From: Lachnospiraceae bacterium
GTDB lineage: Bacteria > Bacillota > Clostridia > Lachnospirales > Lachnospiraceae
NCBI GenBank assembly: GCA_017619635.1
Contig: JAFZRZ010000040.1
Coordinates: 1-64,000 of the forward strand
Length of the DNA: 64,000 nt
Direction: 5' to 3'
Part shown: piece by piece, positions 36,104 to 45,930 of the stretch
Position numbering within the stretch: position 1 is the stretch's first letter
Layout of the letters: each line of letters starts with the position of its first letter
Made by a program: the position numbers and the translations under genes
The notes under the pieces: generated by a model
What the model was told of the DNA's origin: nothing
What the model saw: the letters and a program-made list of their open reading frames with translations, nothing else
Databases searched by the model: none

Positions 36104-36616
36104 ATGAAGGGAATTGCTAAATTTTTTAAAGTGAGTTTTGACGAATTCATGGTGGGGGTTCATGATGTAAGACCTGAGCTTACCAACGAGGATGTTCAGG
36201 TTATGTATGATGAGTTAAAACTTCCGACAAGGGCTACGAAGGGAAGCGCGGGATATGATTTCTTTGCACCGTTTTCTTTCACATTAAAGCCGGGTGAAAC
36301 AATAAAGATACCTACGGGCATAAGAGTAAAGATGGACAGTGAATGGGTCCTTTGTTTGTATCCCAGAAGCGGTCTTGGATTCAAATACAGACTTCAGCTT
36401 AATAATACGGTCGGTATAATAGACAGCGACTATTATTATTCTGATAATGAAGGCCATATATTTGCAAAGATCACCAATGACTCAAATGAGGATAAGACTT
36501 TAACAGTTGAGAAAGGCGTCGGTTTCATGCAGGGTATATTCATGGAATTTGGTACCACGATCGACGATGATGTTGTAACTGAGAGAAACGGTGGTTTCGG
36601 AAGCACAGGTATCTAG
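36104..36616 (+). CDS. dut: dUTP diphosphatase (trimeric dUTPase family)
   Basis: The 170-residue protein hydrolyses dUTP to dUMP, keeping uracil out of DNA and feeding dTMP synthesis. Conserved dUTPase motifs appear in order: SAGYDFFA (motif 1), YPRSGLGFKY (motif 2), NNTVGIIDSDYY (motif 3) and RNGGFGSTG (motif 5). An N-terminal extension of ~35 residues precedes motif 1. ATG 36104 is chosen because AAGGGGAG lies upstream; earlier codons overlap nrdG. Placement after nrdDG groups three enzymes of deoxynucleotide supply. A dCTP deaminase-like relative is less likely given the motif set. Confidence 0.9.
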   Translation: MKGIAKFFKVSFDEFMVGVHDVRPELTNEDVQVMYDELKLPTRATKGSAGYDFFAPFSFTLKPGETIKIPTGIRVKMDSEWVLCLYPRSGLGFKYRLQLNNTVGIIDSDYYYSDNEGHIFAKITNDSNEDKTLTVEKGVGFMQGIFMEFGTTIDDDVVTERNGGFGSTGI

Positions 36617-36631
36617 TTTATTTAAGATATG

Positions 36632-36663
36632 ACGGGGTAAGTTTATGGCTTATCCCGTTTTTT
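36632..36663 (+). terminator. intrinsic terminator after dut
   Basis: ACGGGGTAAG pairs with CTTATCCCGT (one G-T pair) and is followed by a run of T. Confidence 0.9.
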
Positions 36664-36684
36664 AATGTTCAAGACATTTTAAAT

Positions 36685-36713
36685 TTGCTATATAACTAGC
36701 CAGGTGGTATTAT
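36685..36713 (+). promoter_or_regulatory. promoter of the degV-like gene
   Basis: TTGCTA (36685-36690), a 17-base spacer and TATTAT (36708-36713) preceded by TGG give a good extended -10 promoter after the dut terminator. Confidence 0.75.
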
Positions 36714-36774
36714 ATTAAGGATTTTAAGGGGATAGTTTTGATCCATAAGGATCAAGAAAATGAAAGGGGATCAT

Positions 36775-37644
36775 ATGAAGGAGTATATCATTGTAACCGA
36801 TTCATCGGCTGACCTGCCTAAAAGTTATATCAAGGAACATAATGTATCATGTGTCTCACTTAAGTATACGATCGATGGAATAACATATGATAACGATGAT
36901 GAAGAGGCTGCCAAGACCTTTTATAAGAAAGTAAGAAATAAGAGTATGCCCACGACTTCACAGGTCAATCCTGAGGAAGCGTTTGATGAATTCAAAAAGA
37001 TATCCGAAAAATGTAAAAATATTTTATGCCTTGCATTTTCATCCGGGCTTAGCGGTACATGCAACAGTTTCATGATCGCTGCAAAAGAACTGATGGAGGA
37101 AGATGAGACCATAAACATAAGAGTTGTGGATACACTCTCTGCGTCCATGGGGCAGGGACTCATCGTACATAAGGCTGTATGCATGAAAGAGAATGGAAAG
37201 AGTATGGATGAAGTTGCTGATTACATTGAAGCACATCTTAAGAACTTCGTTCATGTCTTTACAGTGGATGATCTTGATCATCTCTACAGAGGCGGAAGAC
37301 TTTCAAAGACCGCATCAGTTATCGGAAATCTGATAAATCTGAAACCTGTCTTACATGTAGATGATGAAGGACATCTCGTTAACATGTTCAATGTGAGAGG
37401 AAGAAAAAAATCACTTCATTCTCTTGTGGACTACATGGAAAAGACCATGGGTTCATACAAAGATCAGAATGATATAGTTTTTATCAGTCATGCTGACAAT
37501 TTAGAAGATGCAAAATTTGTTGCTGACGAGATAAAAAACAGATTTGGTATAGATAAATTTATGATAAATGAGATAGGACCCACTATAGGAAGCCATACGG
37601 GTCCTGATGTTATCGCCCTTTTCTTTATGGGTGAAAACAGATAA
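36775..37644 (+). CDS. DegV family fatty-acid-binding protein
   Basis: DegV (FakB-type) proteins bind single fatty acids; in partnership with FakA kinase they make acyl phosphate for phospholipid synthesis. Visible marks are VTDSSADLP at residue 6, a [10 protein letters not shown] motif near 62, the SSGLSGTCN motif near 92 and a [21 protein letters not shown] C-terminal end near 270. The start ATG 36775 lies behind AAAGGGG, so it is preferred over ATG 36760. The protein is 289 residues. Which fatty acid it carries cannot be seen. Confidence 0.93.
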   Translation: MKEYIIVTDSSADLPKSYIKEHNVSCVSLKYTIDGITYDNDDEEAAKTFYKKVRNKSMPTTSQVNPEEAFDEFKKISEKCKNILCLAFSSGLSGTCNSFMIAAKELMEEDETINIRVVDTLSASMGQGLIVHKAVCMKENGKSMDEVADYIEAHLKNFVHVFTVDDLDHLYRGGRLSKTASVIGNLINLKPVLHVDDEGHLVNMFNVRGRKKSLHSLVDYMEKTMGSYKDQNDIVFISHADNLEDAKFVADEIKNRFGIDKFMINEIGPTIGSHTGPDVIALFFMGENR

Positions 37645-37658
37645 TACAGGAGGAAATG

Positions 37659-39113
37659 ATGACAAAGATTAGAACAAGATACGCTCCAAGTCCGACAGGA
37701 AAGATGCATGTGGGAAATCTGCGTTCGGCACTTTATGAGTTTTTGATCGCAAAGCACGAAGGCGGAGACTTCATGTTAAGGATCGAGGATACCGACCAGG
37801 AGAGATTTGTGGAAGGTGCGACCGAGATCATCTACAGAACGCTTGAAAAGACGGGACTCATTCATGATGAGGGTCCGGATAAGGATGGAGGATACGGTCC
37901 TTATGTTCAGAGTGAGAGAATGAAGACCGGCATATATCTTAAGTATGCGAAGGAACTCATTGAAAAAGGAGAGGCTTATTACTGCTTCTGTGATAAAGAA
38001 AGACTTGCTTCTTTAAAGACTGAGGTCGTTGAAGGCAAAGAGATCACTGTATATGACAAGCACTGTCTTTCTCTTACAAAAGAAGAGATAGAAAAGAACC
38101 TTGCTGAAGGAAAGCCTTATGTAATAAGACAGAACATACCCAACGAGGGAACAACAACATTCCACGATGAGCTTTACGGAGATATCACAGTTGAGAATTC
38201 TGAACTTGATGATATGATCCTTATAAAGACCGACGGATATCCTACTTACAATTTTGCGAATGTTGTAGATGACCATACAATGAACATCACACATGTAGTA
38301 AGAGGTAATGAATATCTTTCTTCATCACCCAAATATCAGAGACTGTATGATGCTTTCGGATGGGAGAGCCCGGTATATGTTCACCTTCCGCTCATAACGG
38401 ATGAGAATCATAAAAAGCTCTCAAAGAGAAGCGGACATTCATCATTTGAAGATCTTATCGAGCAGGGATTTGTTACAGAGGCGGTTGTTAACTACATAGC
38501 TCTGCTTGGCTGGAGCCCCGAGGATAACAGAGAGATATTTACACTTGATGAGCTCATAAAGGAATTTGATTATCACAGGATTAGCAAATCACCGGCTGTT
38601 TTCGATATAGTAAAGCTTAAATGGATGAACGGTGAGTATATCAAGGCAATGGATTTTGATACTTACTATGAAATGGCCAAGCCTTACATAGATGAAGCTG
38701 TTAAATCCGATGTTGATAAGAAAAAACTCGCTGAGTGGGTAAAGACAAGGATAGAGGTATTCCCGGATATCTGTGCACTTATCGATTTTGTTGACAAGCT
38801 TCCGGATTATGACATTGAAATGTATACCCATAAAAAGATGAAGACTAATGCCGAATCATCACTTAAGGTATTAAAGGATCTTCTTCCCATACTCGAAGCT
38901 CATGATGATTACAGCAACGATTCTTTGTATGCGCTTCTTACCAAGTATGTTGAGGAGAAGGGCTACAAGAACGGATATGTTTTATGGCCTGTAAGAACTG
39001 CGGTATCAGGAAAACAGATGACTCCTGCAGGTGCGACCGAACTCATGGAGCTTTTCGGAAAAGAAGAGACTTTAAAGAGGATAAGAACAGGAATAGAACT
39101 TTTGAGCAAATAA
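37659..39113 (+). CDS. gltX: glutamyl-tRNA synthetase
   Basis: This class I synthetase charges tRNA-Glu (and possibly tRNA-Gln). The HIGH-type motif is in [16 protein letters not shown] at the N-terminus, and the KMSKS motif is KKLSKRSG near residue 251. The length of 484 residues is usual. Two ATG codons are adjacent (37656, 37659); the second has better spacing from AGGAGG. It begins 14 bases after the degV-like gene and ends in a hairpin terminator. Whether it is discriminating cannot be judged from the visible residues. Confidence 0.97.
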   Translation: MTKIRTRYAPSPTGKMHVGNLRSALYEFLIAKHEGGDFMLRIEDTDQERFVEGATEIIYRTLEKTGLIHDEGPDKDGGYGPYVQSERMKTGIYLKYAKELIEKGEAYYCFCDKERLASLKTEVVEGKEITVYDKHCLSLTKEEIEKNLAEGKPYVIRQNIPNEGTTTFHDELYGDITVENSELDDMILIKTDGYPTYNFANVVDDHTMNITHVVRGNEYLSSSPKYQRLYDAFGWESPVYVHLPLITDENHKKLSKRSGHSSFEDLIEQGFVTEAVVNYIALLGWSPEDNREIFTLDELIKEFDYHRISKSPAVFDIVKLKWMNGEYIKAMDFDTYYEMAKPYIDEAVKSDVDKKKLAEWVKTRIEVFPDICALIDFVDKLPDYDIEMYTHKKMKTNAESSLKVLKDLLPILEAHDDYSNDSLYALLTKYVEEKGYKNGYVLWPVRTAVSGKQMTPAGATELMELFGKEETLKRIRTGIELLSK

Positions 39114-39133
39114 ACATAAATATACAGGCAATT

Positions 39134-39159
39134 GACCGGCTTATTACAGCCGGTCTTTG
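39134..39159 (+). terminator. intrinsic terminator after gltX
   Basis: A perfect 8-bp GC-rich stem GACCGGCT/AGCCGGTC with a 6-base loop is followed by a short TTTG tail. Confidence 0.7.
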
Positions 39160-39169
39160 TCATATATGG

Positions 39170-39198
39170 TTGAAATAAGTTGGATTTTTCTGTAAAAT
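39170..39198 (+). promoter_or_regulatory. promoter of the DUF1292 to tgt operon
   Basis: TTGAAA (39170-39175), a 17-base spacer and TAAAAT (39193-39198) lie 53 bases before the DUF1292 ATG. Confidence 0.65.
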
Positions 39199-39251
39199 TA
39201 AATAGGATATGCATATATGCAGACAAATCCGATAAAAAGGAGGAGATTTAA

Positions 39252-39548
39252 ATGGAAAAGAATGCACCCGATGAGGAAATGAAAGTAGAATTAAACCTTG
39301 ATGACGGTTCCACTGTTATGTGTGAAGTGATAACCATATTGGAGGTTGCAGGAAAGGAATATATCGCACTTTTACCTGACGGCCAGGAAGATGACGACGA
39401 CCAGGATGTATGGTTTTATGAGTATTCGGAAAATCCTGACGATCCCAACGAGGAACCCGAACTTACATATATCGAAGATGACGCTGAATACGAAGCAGTA
39501 TGCGACGCATTTGATGAATATCTCGATGAGTGCGAATATGAGGACTAG
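39252..39548 (+). CDS. DUF1292 family small acidic protein (YrzB-like)
   Basis: The 98-residue protein is strongly acidic, with LDDGSTVMCEVITIL, an EYIALLP strand and VWFYEYSENPDD, the DUF1292 pattern seen in many Firmicutes. A long acidic C-terminal part contains many Asp and Glu. The function of the family is unknown. AAGGAGGAG precedes the ATG, and its stop directly touches the start of the next gene, so translation is coupled. Confidence 0.88.
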   Translation: MEKNAPDEEMKVELNLDDGSTVMCEVITILEVAGKEYIALLPDGQEDDDDQDVWFYEYSENPDDPNEEPELTYIEDDAEYEAVCDAFDEYLDECEYED

Positions 39549-41372
39549 ATGGAACAAAAGCTGAAGATTTCATACGGAAAGCCATATCCGCTCGGAGCTT
39601 CTTATGTGGGCAACGGACAGGTCAATTTCTCTGTTGTTGTCAGCACCGATGAGCAGTGTGGCGTTATCCTTTATGATAAGAAACATAAAACTGAAGAGAG
39701 ATTGTCATTTTGCTGTTCGAACAAAGTGGGCAATATAAGATGCATGAAGGTTTCAGGCATTGAACCCGGGCAATATGATTACAATTTCTATGTAGGTGAA
39801 AAGGTATTCTATGATCCCTACGCAAGAGTGATACTCGGAAATGAGACATGGGGTAAGATACCGGAGAAATTAAGAGCAGGAATATACAATGATGATTATG
39901 ACTGGGAGGGAGATAAGAATCCTCTCACGCCATATCATGACTCTGTTATATATCTTCTTCATGTAAGAGGATTCACAAAACATAAAAGCAGTGCTGTGGC
40001 TCATCCCGGAACATTTGCCGGAGTGATAGAAAAGATACCGTATATGAAAGATCTTGGCATCACGGCAGTTGAGCTGATGCCTGTTTATAATTTCGTTGAG
40101 ATGGAGCCTGTAAATAAAGAAAAAGGCGAGTTTGGCATAGAACCTTTCGAAGAGGTTGAACCAAAGCTTAACTACTGGGGTTACAAGGAGAGTTTCTATT
40201 TTGCTCCGAAATGCTCATACAGTGCCAAAGGCATATCTGCCGATATCGGATTTAAAGATATGGTGAAAGCACTTCATCGTGAAGGCATCGAAGTTATACT
40301 CCAGTTTTTCTTCCCTGATACCATTAAACAGGGATATATCATCGAAGTATTAAGATACTGGATGCAGGAGTATCATATAGACGGTTTCCATCTGATGGGA
40401 AACAAGCTGCCTTTGGCTCTTCTTGGAACAGAGCCTATGTTTGCCAACACGAAGATAATCTGTGAATCGTTCCCTCTTGAAGAGATATATGAGAGAAACT
40501 TCTCACCGACATACAAAAATCTTGCTATATGCAAAGACGGATTCATGTATGACATGAGAAGGCTTCTTAAAGCAGACGAAGGCATGGTAGCAGCTGCGCT
40601 TGACTACATGAAGAATGTACCCGAAAAGCTCGGTGATGTTCATTACATGACCCATGGAAACACATTTACACTGATGGATCTTGTAAGCTTTGACAGAAAG
40701 CATAATGAGCCAAACGGTGAGAATAACAGGGACGGTTCTCCTTATAACGGTTCATGGAACTGCGGTTATGAGGGACCTACAACAAGACAGTCTGTAAGAA
40801 AGTTAAGATTAAGACAGATAAAGAATGCCATAATCTTAAATATGTTATCGAAATCGACACCTCTGATAGTGGCTGGTGATGAGTTTGGTAACAGCCAGAA
40901 CGGAAACAACAATCCGTACTGTCAGGACAGCACGGTCACATGGCTTAATTGGAATAATCTCACCAAGTACTCTCAGATATATGATTTCATGAAGAGCATG
41001 ATCGCTCTGAGACGTGATCATAAGATCCTTCATCTGAGAGATTCGTTCAAGATGAATGATTACCTGCAGTGCTCATATCCTGATCTGAGTTTTCATTCTT
41101 CACAGTTATGGAAGGTTGATAACGATATATTAAGCAGACAGTTTGCGATGCTGTATTGCGGTGAGTATGCAGGGGAGAATGATTTCATATATGTTGCAGT
41201 CAATCTTCACTGGACAGCTCATGAATTTGCGATCCCCAAGTTACCTAAAAAGTATAAGTGGGAGATAATAGCAGACACCAATGAAAAGACTGACATAGAA
41301 GTGCCCGATTCGGATCATGCACTCATAAATGTGAAGGAGAGAAGCATACTTATAATGCTCGGAAAAGCTTGA
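39549..41372 (+). CDS. GH13 glycogen-debranching-like protein with degenerate active site (pseudoenzyme)
   Basis: The 607-residue protein has an N-terminal CBM48-like domain, a GH13 barrel and a C-terminal beta domain, closest in style to GlgX/pullulanase proteins (KHNEPNGENNRDG near residue 382 is a hallmark). All metal- and sugar-binding catalytic regions but one are altered. Region I, normally DVVFNH, reads QFFFPD (252-257). Region II, normally GFRFD, reads GFHLM, so the nucleophile Asp is Met283 and the Arg is His281. Region IV, normally HD, is Gly370-Asn371. The region III Glu (Glu306) remains. Hydrolysis by the known mechanism is therefore unlikely. It may bind glycogen or regulate glycogen enzymes. 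It overlaps no gene but starts 1 base after the DUF1292 stop. Confidence 0.88.
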   Translation: MEQKLKISYGKPYPLGASYVGNGQVNFSVVVSTDEQCGVILYDKKHKTEERLSFCCSNKVGNIRCMKVSGIEPGQYDYNFYVGEKVFYDPYARVILGNETWGKIPEKLRAGIYNDDYDWEGDKNPLTPYHDSVIYLLHVRGFTKHKSSAVAHPGTFAGVIEKIPYMKDLGITAVELMPVYNFVEMEPVNKEKGEFGIEPFEEVEPKLNYWGYKESFYFAPKCSYSAKGISADIGFKDMVKALHREGIEVILQFFFPDTIKQGYIIEVLRYWMQEYHIDGFHLMGNKLPLALLGTEPMFANTKIICESFPLEEIYERNFSPTYKNLAICKDGFMYDMRRLLKADEGMVAAALDYMKNVPEKLGDVHYMTHGNTFTLMDLVSFDRKHNEPNGENNRDGSPYNGSWNCGYEGPTTRQSVRKLRLRQIKNAIILNMLSKSTPLIVAGDEFGNSQNGNNNPYCQDSTVTWLNWNNLTKYSQIYDFMKSMIALRRDHKILHLRDSFKMNDYLQCSYPDLSFHSSQLWKVDNDILSRQFAMLYCGEYAGENDFIYVAVNLHWTAHEFAIPKLPKKYKWEIIADTNEKTDIEVPDSDHALINVKERSILIMLGKA

Positions 41373-41373
41373 C

Positions 41374-42021
41374 ATGAAAGCAGTTGAACATCTTAAGACT
41401 ATAACCAAACACAGAAAGCTTGTAAGAGAAGGATGTTTTGCGGTCGGTTTGTATAAGCAGGGGCTAATGCATGATCTTAGTAAGTTTTCTCCAACCGAGT
41501 TTATTGTCGGTGCGAAATACTATCAGGGTACAAGAAGCCCAAACAATGCGGAACGTGAGGACAGAGGCTATTCATCCGCATGGTTGCATCATAAAGGCAG
41601 GAATAAACATCATTACGAATACTGGATAGATTATTCGATACATTCGGCTCCAAAGGGAATGCACGGTATGCTACCTTCCCCGATGCCCATAAGATACATA
41701 GTTGAAATGCTGATGGACAGGATAGCCGCATGTAAGGTATATAACGGAGATGCATATACAACAAGCTCTCCGCTTGAATATTACAACAGAGGGATGGAAC
41801 CCGCTCCTCTACATCCCAAGACACAGGCGTTTTTGGAACTTTTCTTAAATATGCTGGAAGTCTGGGGAGAAGAAAGGACTTTTGAATTTATAAGGGAGAA
41901 TATATTATCAAGAGAAAAAGTTTTTGACAAGAAGGAAAATCTCGAACTTTGTCTTAACTACTGCAAGAGAGGACAAAGGAGACTTAAAAAAGACAGAGGT
42001 TATCTGTCAGGGAGGGACTAA
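41374..42021 (+). CDS. DUF5662 family protein
   Basis: The 215-residue soluble protein has His/Asp-rich motifs MHDLSKFSP near residue 32 and WLHHKGRNKHHYEYW near 70, which fit the DUF5662 family and resemble a metal-binding HD-type site. No function is established. It begins 1 base after the degenerate GH13 gene's stop, so it is co-translated, and a link to carbohydrate metabolism is possible by context only. Confidence 0.85.
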   Translation: MKAVEHLKTITKHRKLVREGCFAVGLYKQGLMHDLSKFSPTEFIVGAKYYQGTRSPNNAEREDRGYSSAWLHHKGRNKHHYEYWIDYSIHSAPKGMHGMLPSPMPIRYIVEMLMDRIAACKVYNGDAYTTSSPLEYYNRGMEPAPLHPKTQAFLELFLNMLEVWGEERTFEFIRENILSREKVFDKKENLELCLNYCKRGQRRLKKDRGYLSGRD

Positions 42022-42022
42022 A

Positions 42023-42724
42023 ATGTATATCGGAAGAGGAAGCAGCAGAAACACTGTTACCGCCATAGTTGTCATTTGTTCCATACTTTGTGTTGGATTT
42101 ATGATGTTCGCGACAGCATTTCTTTCTTTTTACTTCAGTATATGCAATACACGTTTTGTCGAGAAGAATTGCATCAACGAGGGGGTTGCCAAACAGATAG
42201 GTATCACCGACAGTGAGATGCATAACGTGATCGAAAAGTTTATCATTGGCTTAAAGAAGGGGTATGAACCTTCGGCCACGGTAACTAAAGATTCACAGAG
42301 TGTTGAGTTTTTCAGTGATGCCGACAAGGAGAGCATCATTTCGACATCCAGAAAGATAATTCTTTTAAGAAGACTCTCTTTTGCGTTCATCGGTGTTTCC
42401 GTTGCGCTGTTTTTGATAGTACTGATGGAAAGCAGGGCTGTGGTTCTAAGAAACACGATCGCTATAGCATGGGTATTGATCCTTTTAGGATGCGGTTCTC
42501 TTTTCATATTCATGCAGATGAATCCCGCGAGATTCAGAGACGGATTTTTCACGACTGTTCTTTTGAACGGAAAACCGCTTCAGGGCTGGCTTGGGATAAT
42601 GATAAATCATGGAATGATAAAAAGCGCATTTCTGATGGAACTCAGTTTTTTCCTGATAGTCCAGTTATTGTTCCTGATAATAGTAAACGGTTTCAGCGGA
42701 CATAAGAAAAAAGACAGAAGATAG
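42023..42724 (+). CDS. integral membrane protein, DUF1461-like (TIGR01906)
   Basis: The 233-residue protein has four hydrophobic segments at about residues 13-36, 115-137, 145-165 and 205-225, with an outside loop of ~75 residues after the first. The segment order and FFSDADKESI-type sequence before the second helix fit the DUF1461 family. I choose ATG 42023 because GGGAGG is 9 bases upstream; earlier codons overlap the previous gene. The function is unknown. Confidence 0.7.
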   Translation: MYIGRGSSRNTVTAIVVICSILCVGFMMFATAFLSFYFSICNTRFVEKNCINEGVAKQIGITDSEMHNVIEKFIIGLKKGYEPSATVTKDSQSVEFFSDADKESIISTSRKIILLRRLSFAFIGVSVALFLIVLMESRAVVLRNTIAIAWVLILLGCGSLFIFMQMNPARFRDGFFTTVLLNGKPLQGWLGIMINHGMIKSAFLMELSFFLIVQLLFLIIVNGFSGHKKKDRR

Positions 42725-42741
42725 TATAAGTGAGGTTTATC

Positions 42742-43794
42742 ATGGCAGACAAATATGTAGCATATGTATCCACATATACACAGGGAGATAATTACGGCAT
42801 ACACATTTATGACGTTGATCTTGAGGAAGGTAAGTTCACTTTAAAGGATAAAGTTAAGATCTCAAACTCCTCTTATGTAACGATATCACATAATTCTAAA
42901 TACCTATACTCGATCACTGACTTCGGTGTTGAAGCATACAAGATCGGGCCTGACGGACTTTTGACAATACTCGGAAGTTCCGGGATAAACGGTATGAGAG
43001 GATGCTATCTTTCAACCGATTACGAAGATAAATTCCTTTTCGTCGCAGGATACCATGACGGAAAGATCACTGTTTTAAAGTTAAAGGATAACGGAGACAT
43101 AGAAGGAGTATGTGACGAGATCTTCCATAAAGGATGGGGAAATGTTGCAGAAAGAAACTTCCGTCCGCATGTAAGCTGCGTAAAGATGACAAGGGATAAC
43201 AAGTATCTTTGTGCCGCTGATCTTGGTATGGATTATATCGATGTCTATACCGTAAACAAGACAACAGGAAAACTCAAACTGATAGATATCGTGCACTCAG
43301 AGCAGAATTCGGCTCCCAGACATATAAAGTTCTCAAAAGACGGACACCATATGTATGTTGTGCATGAGCTTAACAATAAGATCGATGTTTATGAGTATAT
43401 CGATAAAGGAAATGATCCCGCCTTTGACAAGATACAGAGTATAACGACCGTAAATGATTATTTCGCAAAAGGAAGTGCGGCAAGTGCTCTGAGTATCTCA
43501 AAAGACGGTAAATACATGGTAAGCTCAAATTCAGGTGATAACAGTGTTGTTATCTATTCGATGGATGAGCATACTGGAGAGATGAGCAAAGTTCTCTGTC
43601 TTCCCATAAGCGGAGATTATCCAAAAGACGCATGTCTCTTCCCTGATAACAGACATCTGGTAAGTCTTAATCATGAATCAGATACGATGACATTCTTTAC
43701 CGTGGATCTGGAAAAAGGTCTTCTGATGATGAATCAGAAAGAGATAAAGGTTCAGAAACCAAACTGCATTATCTTCCATAAACTGGAAGGCTGA
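42742..43794 (+). CDS. lactonase family protein (6-phosphogluconolactonase-like beta-propeller)
   Basis: The 350-residue protein has the repeated beta-propeller pattern of the YbhE-type lactonase family: GxYxY starts, SAPRHIKFSKDGHHMYVVHE near residue 192, and SISKDGKYMVSSNSGDNSV near 250. In the pentose phosphate pathway this family hydrolyses 6-phosphogluconolactone, but many members have other or unknown substrates. The ATG 42742 is preferred over GTG 42730 because GAGG overlaps the GTG. Confidence 0.85.
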   Translation: MADKYVAYVSTYTQGDNYGIHIYDVDLEEGKFTLKDKVKISNSSYVTISHNSKYLYSITDFGVEAYKIGPDGLLTILGSSGINGMRGCYLSTDYEDKFLFVAGYHDGKITVLKLKDNGDIEGVCDEIFHKGWGNVAERNFRPHVSCVKMTRDNKYLCAADLGMDYIDVYTVNKTTGKLKLIDIVHSEQNSAPRHIKFSKDGHHMYVVHELNNKIDVYEYIDKGNDPAFDKIQSITTVNDYFAKGSAASALSISKDGKYMVSSNSGDNSVVIYSMDEHTGEMSKVLCLPISGDYPKDACLFPDNRHLVSLNHESDTMTFFTVDLEKGLLMMNQKEIKVQKPNCIIFHKLEG

Positions 43795-43809
43795 TGTAAG
43801 TCGACAAAT

Positions 43810-44730
43810 ATGAAGGATGATAAAAGAAAAAGACTCATAGAAAAATGCAAACACTTTGCAAAGAAGAATGAATTCTGTCTTACACTTGCGACAGTGTATA
43901 TTTTCTGCGTTATCGTGGTATCAAATATATACAGTCATTTTAAGAAGGCGATTCTTATTACGGTAGCCGCAGTAACTGCGGCTATCATACTGATATGCTG
44001 TATTTGGAGGATGAGAGATTCAAATGTAAGACCTGAAGATACATATATCTCCAATGACACTGTTTCGGATGCAGTAGGTTCAAATACCGATGTAGTCACA
44101 GATAGTAAAGCAGATGAGATAACTGATAACATATCGGCTGATGCATCAGAAAAAAACTATCCTGATGAAACAGACTCTGATATCATCCTGGTAAATAAGA
44201 CCCATCCGATACCGGATGGCTATGAACCTGACCTTGTTATAATAGAGAATGATCTGAAATGTGACAGACAGGCTCTCGAACCGATAACAAGTCTCATTGA
44301 GGATGCAGAAAAGGAAGAGATAAAGCTTGTCATTTCTTCGGCATACAGGGATTATGACAGGCAGAAGGATATTTTTGATAAAAAGGTAAGGCAGTACATG
44401 CTGTATGGTTATTCATATGCAGAAGCCTATAAAAAGACTGCCACCGAAAACAGCATCCCAGGATCAAGTGAGCATGAGATAGGACTCGCATTTGATATAG
44501 TAAGCGAAGATCATGAAAAGATGAATGAGGAGTTCGGTTCAACTGATGCAGGCAAGTGGCTTGATAAGAACTGCTACAGATACGGTTTTATCATAAGATA
44601 TCCAAAAGGCAAGGAAGAAGTGACGGGTATCATCTATGAGCCGTGGCACATAAGGTATGTGGGTGTTGATGCTGCTAAAGAGATCTATAAGGAGCATATA
44701 ACACTCGAAGAATATTTAGAAAGAAGATAG
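43810..44730 (+). CDS. membrane-anchored D-Ala-D-Ala carboxypeptidase (M15B, VanY-like)
   Basis: The 306-residue protein has membrane segments near residues 24-41 and 47-64, an acidic linker and a C-terminal peptidase domain outside the membrane. The zinc motifs are SSEHEIGLAFDIV near residue 219 and EPWHIRYVG near 277, with SAYRDYDRQ upstream. It should trim the terminal D-Ala from peptidoglycan stem peptides. It lies in the same operon as the lactonase and tgt genes. Only a weak ribosome binding site is seen. Confidence 0.92.
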   Translation: MKDDKRKRLIEKCKHFAKKNEFCLTLATVYIFCVIVVSNIYSHFKKAILITVAAVTAAIILICCIWRMRDSNVRPEDTYISNDTVSDAVGSNTDVVTDSKADEITDNISADASEKNYPDETDSDIILVNKTHPIPDGYEPDLVIIENDLKCDRQALEPITSLIEDAEKEEIKLVISSAYRDYDRQKDIFDKKVRQYMLYGYSYAEAYKKTATENSIPGSSEHEIGLAFDIVSEDHEKMNEEFGSTDAGKWLDKNCYRYGFIIRYPKGKEEVTGIIYEPWHIRYVGVDAAKEIYKEHITLEEYLERR

Positions 44731-44737
44731 ATAAAAT

Positions 44738-45877
44738 ATGGCGGAATATAAATTACTGACAACTGACGGTTTAGCAAAAAGAGCTGAATTCAAAACGGTT
44801 CATGGAACGATACAGACTCCCGTGTTCATGAACGTCGGTACGGCCGCTGCGATAAAAGGAGCCGTTTCAACAAAAGACCTTGAACAGATAGGCTGTCAGG
44901 TTCAGCTGTCAAATACATATCATCTGCATGTAAGACCGGGGGATGAGATAGTAAAAAAACTCGGCGGAGTAAGGAAATTCATGAACTGGGAAAGACCTGT
45001 ACTTACAGATTCGGGCGGATTCCAGGTTTTCTCGCTCTCAGGCTTAAGAAAGATAAAAGAGGAAGGTGTTACATTTAATTCTCATGTAGACGGAAGAAAG
45101 ATATTCATGGGTCCCGAGGAAAGCATGCAGATCCAGTCAAATCTCGCTTCCACCATAGCAATGGCGTTTGATGAATGTGCACCTGCTCTTGCTGACAGAA
45201 ACTATGTCAGAAACAGCGTTGACCGCACAAGTCGATGGCTGGAGCGATGCAGATCATATATGGATGAGCTGAATTCAAGGGAAGATACCATCAATAAGCA
45301 GCAATTACTCTTTGGCATAAACCAGGGTGCCATATATGAAGATATACGTATAGAACATGCTAAGACCATAACAGATATGAATCTGGACGGTTATGCTATC
45401 GGCGGACTTGCTGTCGGTGAGACACATGAGCAGATGTATGGCATCATAGAGGCTGTTGTCCCACACCTTCCAAAAGACAAGCCGACATATCTTATGGGAG
45501 TCGGAACTCCAGCAAATATCATTGAAGCTGTGGACAGAGGAGTTGATTTCTTTGACTGTGTATATCCTTCACGAAACGGAAGACACGGTCATGTATATAC
45601 CGATAACGGTAAACTCAATCTGTTCAACCAGCAGTATGAACTTGATGACAGACCGATAGATGAGACATGTAACTGTCCTGCATGCATGAGTTTTTCAAGA
45701 GCATACATAAGGCATCTGTTAAAAGCCAAAGAGATGCTTGGTATGAGACTATGTGTTCTTCATAATCTTTATTACTACAATAATCTAATTAGCAGGATAA
45801 GGGATGCCATAGACAATCATGAGTATGCTTCATTCAAAAGCAAAATGCTCGACAGTCTTGGAACAAATGATAAATAA
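44738..45877 (+). CDS. tgt: queuine tRNA-guanine transglycosylase
   Basis: Tgt replaces G34 by preQ1 in tRNAs with GUN anticodons. Key motifs are LTDSGGFQVFSL near residue 88 with the general-base Asp, DCVYPSRNGRHG near 265 with the nucleophile Asp, and the zinc site CNCPAC...H near residues 308-340. The length of 379 residues is normal. It begins 7 bases after the VanY-like gene. yajC follows after a promoter, a frequent bacterial neighbour pair, although secD is not downstream here. Confidence 0.97.
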   Translation: MAEYKLLTTDGLAKRAEFKTVHGTIQTPVFMNVGTAAAIKGAVSTKDLEQIGCQVQLSNTYHLHVRPGDEIVKKLGGVRKFMNWERPVLTDSGGFQVFSLSGLRKIKEEGVTFNSHVDGRKIFMGPEESMQIQSNLASTIAMAFDECAPALADRNYVRNSVDRTSRWLERCRSYMDELNSREDTINKQQLLFGINQGAIYEDIRIEHAKTITDMNLDGYAIGGLAVGETHEQMYGIIEAVVPHLPKDKPTYLMGVGTPANIIEAVDRGVDFFDCVYPSRNGRHGHVYTDNGKLNLFNQQYELDDRPIDETCNCPACMSFSRAYIRHLLKAKEMLGMRLCVLHNLYYYNNLISRIRDAIDNHEYASFKSKMLDSLGTNDK

Positions 45878-45890
45878 ATTGAAATGATGC

Positions 45891-45919
45891 TTGTTAAAAT
45901 CTTTATTTTCATGTATCAT
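45891..45919 (+). promoter_or_regulatory. putative promoter of yajC
   Basis: TTGTTA (45891-45896), a 17-base spacer and TATCAT (45914-45919) lie 47 bases before the ATG. Confidence 0.55.
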
Positions 45920-45930
45920 GTCATTGTTGC

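Noticed and set aside
39549..41372. Annotation as an active pullulanase or GlgX
   Set aside because: The nucleophile Asp and region I and IV residues are replaced, so an active-enzyme name would mislead.
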